Positions 15,101-27,100 of a DNA stretch of 64,000 bases are shown here, in pieces. Location: the NCBI RefSeq assembly GCF_964355755.1, contig NC_092676.1:16846288-16910287 (forward strand), in the 5' to 3' direction. The notes under the pieces were generated by a model. That model was not told the DNA's origin, made no database searches, and saw only the letters and a list, made by a program, of their open reading frames with translations. This DNA comes from Antedon mediterranea. Taxonomy: Eukaryota > Echinodermata > Crinoidea > Comatulida > Antedonidae. Within the stretch, counting starts at the first letter, position 1; each line of letters starts with the position of its first letter. Both the position numbers and the translations under genes were made by a program.

Positions 15101-18100
15101 TATAACAATTTGAAAATTGTTAGAAATTGCAATGACATGATTTAAAAAGAACTAGAACTAGAATTATAATAACTACAAAACTGTTCTCTAACAATCTTTC
15201 AAACGGTTGAAATATCACTTTTTAACAAACCAAGCGAATTTAGTTACTTACCTTCACAGTCTGAGTCAAATGCCAATTCATACGCAATTGCCGCTGAAAA
15301 CAACAATTTAAAAGTTTAATCAGTAATATAGAGGGTCTATAAAGGCCTCGACCCCTGTTTTAAATCAAAAGGACTTATCGTAAGGGTATAAGACCATACA
15401 CAGCCCATTACATTACCATGGAATGGCACAAAATGACTATGAACAGACAGTTATTACCAATACCATTGTTAACTTGATCACTTTTTATATACGTAGCAAA
15501 TGCGGAACAGTAAGTACATTAGTATACCTTCTTTACTTGGGCCTTTTACAAATGCTACTCGCAAGTAGCATCCTGTTCCTAAACAACCTTTGACATGAAG
15601 TTTGACAAAATCTGCACGTAGTTGATGTAGAAACATGCTAAGTACACATTGGTATCTCGATGCTCTACTGACTTGAAATCTCTGTAAATGTATTATTAGC
15701 ATTATCATTGTCATTATTTTGACACTAAGATACGTCTGAAGCAATAACACACATACATCATATAACTGGCTTATAATTGTTTTTATTTATAAAAATGACC
15801 ACTCGAAACGTGTATGCCGCACATACACAGAGAAGAAGTTAAACATGATTAACGGATTAAGATAGGGCTAATATGATTCTGAACTAAACATCACATGGAT
15901 GTTCAGAGAAAAATAGCCTGATAGAATATAAATACTGAGCAAGTGGGTGTAGGCGGGAGGGTAGATTGAACTTCTTACTGGCAAAAAATGTAGAGGTGTT
16001 AAACTCGTGGAGACCAAATTCAAGTGCTTGAAATTACGCCGTCTCTAGTTTGAAAATAGATTTGTGTTCGACTCAATTCTTATTTAAATTGTTTCCCGAC
16101 GGTAACTGGCTGAGTTGCTTGCTGTCGAATGGGTATGAAATAAAATAATTCTCTAATTTAAACCAACCAGAAGTAGGTCTAGTTAGAACATGGTTTAAAA
16201 TATAACCCGTTGTGATTACAGACATTCATATATATCTTCATAAAAATTATAAAGTCGCTCTCACGACGCCAGTCAAGAAGCCGATTTCCATGTATATTAT
16301 TCTTACCTGCAAACCATCTTTGTCAAATGCAAATTCAGAATCATTGGTATCAAAGTTATAATAATTGCTAAATTCTAGCTCAAACTCGGAGACCCATCCA
16401 TCGCGTTCAGCATTCCTTGTTCCATCACCCAGTGTCACAATGCCAAAGATAGTTGTTCGTCGACGAAGGTCAAATGAAATCCAAGGGTCATCGTCATTTG
16501 GATTCGGGTGCCATGATGAGTGACTATTAACATGTGCTTTTTTTGGTGGACTATTATCAACCTGAGATGACGCTCTGAAAAAACGGTCTCTATATATAGT
16601 TGAGTTGTGAAGCCCTACGTATCCACAAACTTCATCGGCAGTTACATCTGGAATTTAAATATAAAATGCAATTTCCAGATGTAAACGCATTATTGTTGTG
16701 TTTTTCTTAATATAAAGTATCTGCATTATCGTAAGTTCTACAATCAACATATATTATTGATTATTACGGAACCTGAAGACTTAAGACAGTGATTGTGTGT
16801 AATAATAAACACCTGCTTAACCCCTACCTAAGAATCTATATGGATCAGAAAAAAACAAAAATGCAGTACGATGAAAAGAAATGACATGATCAGCTCATTT
16901 TACTTGAAAAGCCGAAGAACTTCTGCAAATCGCAGACTAAATGTTACGAATAGGGGGCGCTGTTCTACACCTAAGCAATGGACTCCTAGCAACCACTAAC
17001 ATCTAGTCATTGCCAGAAGGAGACTGTTGGAACGTCGCACACATAGGTATTCATGGTTTAAATTAAAGAATTATACACAGATAAAAAAAAACAGATGAAA
17101 ACATTTTACAATACAATTATTCCTGTAAAAAACAATAAGTACAGAAGAATGTTGGTGAAAACCAATAATTGGCCTTGTAGACCTACGATGTCATATAGGC
17201 CTATTTAGTGAACATTGAGTTGTAAATATATACTTATGTACCATTAGCGGAGCGAAGTCTAAGTATTTCCATCCTTAAGTAAGGTCCTGTACCATGATGT
17301 CCTGCAACATGAAGTTTCACATGTTGAGCAAGTACGCCTTGCTGGAACATATTCGTTGTGCGGTCATATCGTGAAGTTGCGTCAGACCTAAATATGTGCT
17401 GATTGAAAAAAATAAGACCGAGTTAGTATGACAGTCTACACCTAATCTCTCGCTTTTAATTATTTAGTGATATGCTCACCTAACTAAGCTTAATTTCCAG
17501 GTAAACGTAATACAGTTATGTGGTTTGTGTATAGATTTCTTTTACGTTTACGGATCCGTTCTATCTTTGGTTTTTCAAGAGTGCATAATTATATATTATA
17601 TATGCTTTTCATTTATTTATTTATTTCATTTAGTTCATTTAGTTCATTTACACGGACTAAACATACACCATACTTCTAGACAATATCATTGTTACTTTAT
17701 ATACAGTTAAAGCCTGTTTTCCTGTCGACGTTATTCGACGCTATCGTTAACAAAAATCGGCGATCTTCAACGTAAACATTAACATTTTAAAGATTTACAG
17801 GAAAAGGGACTTTTTAAACTAACGATGACGATACAAAATGTCAGCGATTTACAGGAAAAGGTGTAATAATCGACGGTAATTGACGCTACAAGTCGCGATC
17901 GTTGACAATCGCAAGAGTTTTTGAATCCAGTTCAAAAGCGATATCGCAACGCTAAAACGTAAGAACTGACCAATCATCATGGCGATACAGCACATGACGT
18001 TACATAATTGATGGCAAATTCTGCTTACTACATTTATTTTTGTTGCATCGCGGAGCAAGGCCTAGCCTTACCAAAGTTACTATAAAATTTTACTTTTCCT

Positions 18101-21100
18101 GTAAATCGTTAACATTCCAATGTTTACGTAGAAAATCACCGATTATTGTTAACGATAGCGTCGACTAACGTCGACAGGAAAACAGCTTTTCATCTGGAAT
18201 ATATTAACTCGCGTAATGTAGCATATAACATGGAAATAGTTTATTTCGATCTTGATTGTGTTTGGTTTTAAACATTAAATGGCTAGCCTAGAGAGAGCCG
18301 GCATAGCTAGGCCTAGCCCTATGCCTAGTAGAATTAATAAACCTTTTTTAAACTTTTGTTGTAACAATATTTATACCTAGCGTGAGCCTAGGGTGCTATG
18401 AAAAGTGTTTTTAAATGTTTTTTTTTATCATTTGTGTAAATCTTTTGCCGGCAACACATTTTTGGGTCTAAAAAAAAAAAAACTTTTCCTACCAACCTAC
18501 CCATTTTTGGGATTTACCCAAAACGTGGCCAACACAATAATTAGATTTTTTTTGGCCTAATGATATTTAAGTTAGTCATAATTATTTGTTATCTAATCAG
18601 CAGACACTACCAAAATAAGATTTAAATTGTTTACTTGTTTTTTCACATTTTTAAGAGCATACTTAAATCCATTAGTTCATGAAATAGTATTGGCAATGTT
18701 ATATAATTTAACTTAAAGATGTATTGTCTCTTGAAACACACAAAAAAAATATTCTAAATTTAAATTGGCCATATCAAAGTAATATTAAAGTTATTCACTT
18801 CAAGTCGAAAATTCCAGCCAAAAACAACAAGTTTACGAAATAACAGGTAAATTAAATTGATTACATTTCATCTGGAAAATCGTCGCGAGCGAAAGTAAAC
18901 AAAGATTTCAAACCACGAGTATGCATTATGCATGATGCTAAGATTGTTTACAACTCGTCACGGTTCAGAAGATATTTTAACACAGTTCGGGGGAAGTTTT
19001 ATGATTATGCATACAGAGTAGCCAAACAAGCGCGTTGCATTATGGGATATGTTTTGATCGAAAACTTTGACTGGATATTTTTGGTGAAAGTTAATAGGGA
19101 GGTTTCGCAACGCTACGAATACGATAACGAAACGGATACGTCACGCACACGTATTCGTTTTCGTAAGCCAGTAAAAATCTGTTTCGAATGGCAACGAAAT
19201 ATTGAAGGCGCTGTCCAAAATATGACTGCGGTAAATTTGAACGAAGCGCATGTTCTTGGCTGCCTAGGCCTAGCGTAACATCAAAGCGAGTGAGGACTTT
19301 AAAAATTGTTATTTATCAAAATTTACCTGGCATTTTAGTAAATTACTTTTAGTAAATTACTTTCAATAAATCTATAATTATATTATCATCATGAATAATT
19401 CCTGGATTAATGCAAAATGTGCAAAAAATAGAACAAAAATCATACTCGTTTTGTAGTTACGAATATGACTGATGATATTCGTCAACACGAAAACGCTTTA
19501 CGAATATGAAATGGGGATCAACTCAAAAGTTTCACAAATGTGTGACGTATCCGTTTTTGTTATCGTATTCGTGAGGTTGCGAAACCTCCCTAGTAACTAT
19601 TATGATACTTTAAAAAGACCCACTATTTTTCGAAATCTTTTTTTTTTTATTTATTTATTTTATTTTTTTGGGAATTAGTCAAAGGGACAATACATCTTTA
19701 ATGTATACATTTAATTGAATTTTTAAAGAATTATACAGTTTTTGGTGTAAAAATATTTATTAATTTTACCATTTCAAGTAAGTGCTTAAAAGAAACATGA
19801 GTATGTATTTAACAAAGCATATGTGGACATATTTTTTTTTTATGTATTGTCACAATAATCACTATCCTACCAACAAATATTTCATTGTTATGTATCGTAT
19901 TTTGTGAATGTGTGATACTTAGAAAGTATATACTTTTACATTCACAAACATTAATTTTTATTGTTGTTTTTAAAATAACACTGACATTCAATCATGATTT
20001 TCTCAAAACTGTTATTTGTATTCATTTACTTGTATGTATATAAGTATACATGCTTCGACATAACTTACGATATCCAAAGATCAAACATTAAGTTTGGTAT
20101 CATTGTAAAAGATATTAAATCTTCTACGAGATAGAATATAAATCTGAAAAATTTTAATGTTCGACTTAACTTATGTTTCACTTTGCCAGAGCAGGTCACA
20201 TTTAACGTTTAAGCAGAATACACACACACACACACACACACCAGCGAAGAGTGAAATTACATTCTGTCCTGTACAGTGGGAAAGCCACTTCGCGTTTTGA
20301 CCGTTAAATCGTGTAAAATCGACTTACTTCCGCATTGACGATTTTGAAGCGCCACCTATCGTTGAAAACTGAAACCACGATTTTTCGTCGCCAAGCAAAT
20401 AAGTGCTGTTTTATTTTAAGCTCTCATGAATATTTAAGAACCGCCCAACATTACCTATTATGGTAAAAGCATTTCCTAATAAGTATAATTGAATAACCAA
20501 CAATCGGTTTCCTTCAAAGAAACCGAAGCTAATACAATACATTCGGCGACTGAAGTCGGGACTCGTGAAATTTATAAATGTGGTACGATTTGACTACTGT
20601 TTTGTTGTCCATTTTCTGAATAGTCGGAGGTGCATCCCAACAAATTAAAAAAATTATAATCAATTGTTTTATCAAGAATAATATTAGTTTAATCGAGTAT
20701 GATATATTTCTATCCTGTTCAAAATGTGTTGGTGTATTCTCAGGCCTCGAAAGGTAGGTACATTTTCTAGCTGTGAGCGTGGTTTCGGCAACGCGAGACA
20801 CGTGTGTCAGTATAGGCGATAGCGAGACGTGTGTTGTACTGTGTTGATGCTGATCCGATAGTCGTTAAGTTGTACTGGTTACGAGTATCATTGGTCCTGG
20901 CCGGCCTAGCCTGGTGATCTGATCCCCCCCCCCCCCCCCAAAAAATACTTTTTTTCAATCAGTATTAATTTTATTTTTCATTTATTATTTGATTTAATAG
21001 GCTCAATAGATGCCTAGCTAGGCTACTAGTTAGTAGGCCTAGATTATATAAATAATAATAGTAAATACTTTAATATTAATTAATAAAATACAGCTTCCAT

Positions 21101-24100
21101 TTGCCTTACTTTTAATGTCATATAATATTATAATTATATATACAACCAGACATTAAAATTTTTTTTAAATAATATTTATTATTTTTTCTGACACTTTCAG
21201 GAAGCGTTGATGATGCAGAGTTCTTTGTCTTTGTGACTTCAAACTGAGAGTGAAGTGGATAAAAAGATGACACCGGTACCTACCGACATTGTCATATACC
21301 CAAACTATAATTTAATTATTTAAAACAAAATGTTGAATTACAAATATGTATGTTGCAGAGGATTTAGATGAATTACAATACAAATATTTATGTTGAATGC
21401 AAACCTACTACTATACTCTGTAAATTATGTTATTGTCATGTGGTAGACCTTAAAAATTGAATATTTATTGTATGTTAGGCCTAGGCTATTTTATATTTTA
21501 TTAATACTGTATTAATAATAATACTATTAATTTATATTATACAGTACTAGTTTGTACATGTTTTTACCCAAAAAAAATGAATAAATAATTTGTTATTCAA
21601 TCTAATTGCTTGTTTGTTCATCAATAACAAAACAATTGTAAGCAAGTATATAACAGTTCTTGTTAGCCGCTTATTTCAGGTCATATTATTAATATTAGCT
21701 AGGCCCGACGCGCCCGATCACAACGTCACTAAGTGACTTTCCGCCCCTGGAACAATCGCTCGCTAATAGGGCTAGGCCTCGGACTCGTATAAAAGCTATT
21801 ATAATAGTTATGATAAATATTCCTCAACTAAAATGTATACTGTGATAAATAAACAAGTAAATAATATACGTTGTATTGGAATGTATTTATTTATATGAAT
21901 TCTTATACGCGGACAATTATAAACACCGCGTATATCGTTCGCTATAAATAAATTCATAAACACGATGACGATGTGTTTACAAAATGGCGGTTTCACTAGT
22001 TTTCGATGGAACAAATAGTGGTACCTTTAGTTTGAATAGTCGGAGCTGCATTCCAACCACCGAATTTTGTATCTTAATATCGTATTCTGTAGATTATTAA
22101 TTTTTCTAACAGGGATTTTAAATTCAGGACTGTTCAATTTTTCTAAATATTTTATTTTAACGATTTTCTAGGGTACAATTTCGGAAAAAAGACATTGGTT
22201 GATTTTGCCGTTAAATTACAGATTATCGTTTTGTTCAAATACATTTAATTTTACATGACAATATATTAAAACCATTTATGAATTTATTTCACTAACAATA
22301 TTTTTCCGATAATCAGCTAAATTTACAAATATTGTGTTTTTCCAACACCCTAAAATTTAGCAATTTTGAACTAAATTAGAAAAGTAGGGCGCCCTCTCCG
22401 AGTCGAAATTTGACACGATTTGTCGACTGGCTGTCCCACTGTGTACATATCTATGGCCATAGGCCTACAGTATAATAAAGAGACTGTAGGGCCATTATAC
22501 TGTTATGTACATCTATTCAATACAGAGTACCAAACATAGTAGTACTGATGTATTATATGTTATTGTAATATTGATGGCATAAAGATACACATGGGATTTT
22601 TTTCTGAGGTTTTTCATGAATAATAACTCATTATTTGTTGCATCAATTGCCTATAGGAAAATGCGCTCTGGTGTAAAAGAGGTATAGTTCGACAAACTAC
22701 GATCACTTACCTCTGCGGTGTCAGCATTAACCGCAAAAACAGAAGGAGTAAAATGTTCGTTTTCGCTTAATTCCAATCTGAATTCCGTAATCCATCCATC
22801 ATGTGCTATATCAATTCCTCCATCACCCTGTGTTATGATTCCAATGATTGTTTCAATTTTTCCGATGTCTACACTAATCCAAGGCAAGTTGTCTGTAGAA
22901 TCATGGCACCACGATCCAAAATTGTTCAACATGGCTTTCTGAGCCTTGAATGATGGAGAACGCGAAGAGGCATCGAAAGCAGACGATGGTATCTTAAATC
23001 TCCCCTCCAATCCAACTTGCATAGTTTGGTTAATAAAGTAACCTACAATTTAAAAAGATTTTATCGACACATCTGTATGTTACATTTGTAGTAAAAGTCT
23101 ACAAACAAAACATTCAACAATCAGATTTTTATATTATATTATTTGAATTATACCATTTTCCTATAAAACATCGTGAATAATGTCAACTAGATAGAAATTA
23201 CACGGGAGAGATCCCATTTGTATCAAGCATGCAGTAACGGAGTTATGCAATTGTGGAGGGTAACCTTCTGTCCTTAAACAGCACCAGTGTCGTGTTTTTT
23301 AACTCAGAGGGACTTTTTTTATTGACACCAATAAAAATACTGATGTATTACAAACCCGAAGGCGACATGGAAGGTGTTTGTGTCAAAACGTGTAACTAAC
23401 AAAAATTCAATCTAGAGGAATCAGAGGATGCGTGTATAATAACCGGGGTACTAATATAAGTAATTCTCTCTTTAAAAAAGGGGGTTTTTAGATTTGACTT
23501 GTGCATATAAATGTAAAATGTAAATAACGAGAATTGTATCACCGTCATATGAAGACAGTTAAAAAACAAATGCTTTGATTCGTTAACAGATTGACTTTCG
23601 TATACAGTATTAAACAATAGTTAAAATTATGGCAATTGGACAAAAATTTTCAGAATTATAAAAAATCAGAATTAGTATATTTCATATAGGCCTAAAATCC
23701 TACCTGAAACTTCTTCATCCGTGACTATTCCTGATTGACTACCTGAACCAGTAGTTATACCTGATGATACGTCTTCAACCGTAACTATTCCTGATTCTTC
23801 ACCTGGCTGAATACCTGAATCAGTAGTCCTACTTAATAACCCAACATCTGTAACGGTTCCTGCGTAAAATTTAACTAGTGAAACATTATTTGAACTTAAC
23901 TCCAAATTATATAACGATAAATAATACCGTAATTTATCAAATATGATTGGTAAATTATGATTGCAAACTTACTTTGAACGCACGTGTAATCAACTTCTGT
24001 ATATTTGTAAGTGTCAGGACAAGGGTCGCTAACTGTTGACAGTTTCCTTATTTCACAATGCGGTTGGCCGTTGCAGATTTCAATAAAATATGCCGTCAAA

Positions 24101-27100
24101 TCAATTCCGCAGTTATTGTTGTGTATAGAAGGGTGAGGGCAAAAACCTGAGTTATAACGTCCATAACGTACAGATTTAACGTTAATATATCCATCTTCAT
24201 TGCATTGCGGATTTCCAGTATCCGGCTCACATACTATAAGCTTAGCAACTATAATTTGAGAAAAATAAAGATAATTATGTGAAAATGTAGGCGTACATCC
24301 TATTCCCTGAAGTCTTGTCTATTTACCATTCATTCGATTTTTTGTAAACCTTAACAGCTGGATGGACACAGACTAGGTGGCTCTTACCTTCACTTGATCC
24401 ACTTCCTGATCCACTACCTGATCCACTTCCTGCTAATCCACTTCCTCCTGACCCACTTCCTGATCCACTACCTCCTGATTCACTCCCAGATCCACTTCCT
24501 CCTGATCCACCTCCTGATCCACTTCCTGATACACCTCCTGATCCACTTCCGGATCCACCTCCTGATTCACTTCCTGATCCACTACCTCTTGATCCACCTC
24601 CTCCTGATCCACTTTCCGATCCACCTCCTGATCCACCTCCTGATTGACTTCCAGATCCACTTCCTGATCCACTACCTCCTGATCCACCTCTTGATCCACT
24701 TCCGGATCCACCTCCTGATCCACTTCCTGATCCACTACCTCCTAATCCACTACCTCCTGATCCACTACCTCCTGATCCACTACCTCCTGATCCACCTCTT
24801 GATCCACTTCCGGATCCACCTCCTGATCCACTTCCTGATCCACTACCTCCTGATCCACTACCTCCTGATCCACTACCTCCTGATCCACTTCCTGATCCAC
24901 TACCTCCTGATCCACTTCCTGATCCACTACCTCCTGATCCACTACCTCCTGATCCACTTCCTAATCCACTACCTCCTGATCCACTACCTCCTGATCCACT
25001 ACCTCCTGATCCACTACCTCCTGATCCACTACCTCCTGATCCACTACTTCCTGATCCACTACCTCCTGATCCACTTCCTGATCCACTACCTCCTGATCCA
25101 CTACCTCCTGATCCACTTCCTGATCCACTACCTCCTGATCCACTACCTCCTGATCCACTACCTCCTGATCCACTTCCTCCTGATCCACTTCCTAATCCAC
25201 TACCTCCTGATCCACTACCTCCTGATCCACTTCCTCCCGATCCACTACCCCCTGATCCAGATCCACCTAATTGTAATAGAACACTGTGTTTATTTACTTG
25301 CTTTTATTTTTATTTATATTTATTATTTTTTTAGGGTGCTTGTTAGCTTAAACAAGGCCATATAGATGGCTGCAGTCGCGTGCTCATTAGTGTTTACCGA
25401 CCGACCGACCAACCTACCAACTGACCGAAATTACTGAACACGTTTAAAAATGTTGAAATGTTTAAAAACTTTTATATTTTTTTAATTTAAACGTGCGTAG
25501 CCTGTCACTTTTAACGTAATTCGAGTTGAAAAGTAAGTCAAGAAAACAGAAATCGGGCAAAAAGAGTGCGCAATAACATTTAACGCGCAGTGGGCGCGCA
25601 AAAATCTGCGCACTCATGGCAATTTTGTAAACGCTTAAAATTGCCTGAAACGTACTCTTATTTAATCGAAAATAAATTTTGAAAATGTTAAGCACGCGTA
25701 CGCATGCGTTACATGCGCTACGCACGTAATTGTATTGCCATATGATGATTTATGCCCTGAAATTTATGAGTACCAAATTTTATTTAATTGTGATTCAGGG
25801 TTGTGAAGATATGATTATAAACGTGATTTCGTTTTAAATCGTGCGTACACCACGTAATCTTTAATTGCGCACCGTGAAAACATAACCACATCGATTCCTG
25901 GCCATAAGGAATATACTGTGAAAAATTGACTAGATTAAACTGATATCAAGATAAGGTCAGAAAGCGATAAAACGCATAGTGATACCGGACCGACAGACAG
26001 ACCGACAGACCGACATAGTGAACTATAGAGTCGCGTCCACGCGACTAAAAATATGTGCTCTGCACAGATCTTAAAATATGCATCCTTCATGTACATGGTT
26101 GTAGTATATGAAAAGAAAAAATAAATTCAATTAAATTGATTTGTGTATTATTTATCATAAATATAGAAAAGCATTATGATATGAATACATATCATAGTTT
26201 TTGGAGAGACTATCATTTGTTTTCTTTCAATATGTAATTCTGTAAAGTGCAAATAAAAAGTATAGTGTAGTCGATTGAGTAGTCTAATGTTGAACACTAC
26301 TTACTTTGACTACCACTACTGCTGTTTATGTATAGGATACTCAATAAGATGATGACCTGAAGAAGTATAAAGGAAATGCAAGTTTAATTTCTTTATTTTA
26401 GTTAAAGACATGATGATGATTTTGCAAGTCACTTGCCATCTCAGAGTATGCTGATCGATATTAAAGGCCAGTAATTTACATAAAATTATAATATTAGTAG
26501 TGAGCTAGAATTTGATACCAATAAACTTTTTATCTTAACATATTTACGTGATATAATGTTGGTGTGGCCTAATGACGTCTTTTTGGTACCCCTTCTAGTA
26601 TTATTAGATAAGCCTACAAAATGTTTGTATCGAGTGCTGTTGTCAAAAATTACGAAACTACAAAAGATAATTGACAAATGTGATGTGGTAGTCGGCAGGA
26701 AAATGTTAGGCCTTATATGGCCTTTAGAACCACACTTTGATCTAGTCTTTTCTTGAAACGATTCACTGAGGAACCAGTTACCACATAGTCAGGGAGGGAA
26801 TTCCAGTAATGATCTTTGAGAGAAGAAGTCCCTTCTGCAATCGAGGGATTTAAAATGGTTGTTATTTTAGATGGTCTTGTAAAAACAATTTACATTAACT
26901 TTTATTGAGGTTATTTGTTGGTTGTAAAGGTCTCTATGACCGAACTACGCAAAACTATTACGTGTATGTGTATAAAATTTAATGATAACTGAATTTATAT
27001 GCAACTGGTTGCATATATTTTGAATTGTGGTGCTCGCGATAGTATTATTTGTGAGATTCCTGTTATTGTTTTACTATTATGTTATTATGTCCTCTCTTTC

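Noticed and set aside
18928-19278. 116-codon open frame
   Set aside because: Spans the edge of a MITE terminal repeat (19094) inside another element; no domain, so chance.
24394-25365. 323-codon plus-strand frame of LIHYLLIHF units, and minus-strand DQEVV frames
   Set aside because: Other frames of the Gly/Ser array. Only the Gly/Ser frame is continuous with the neighbouring gene A exons.
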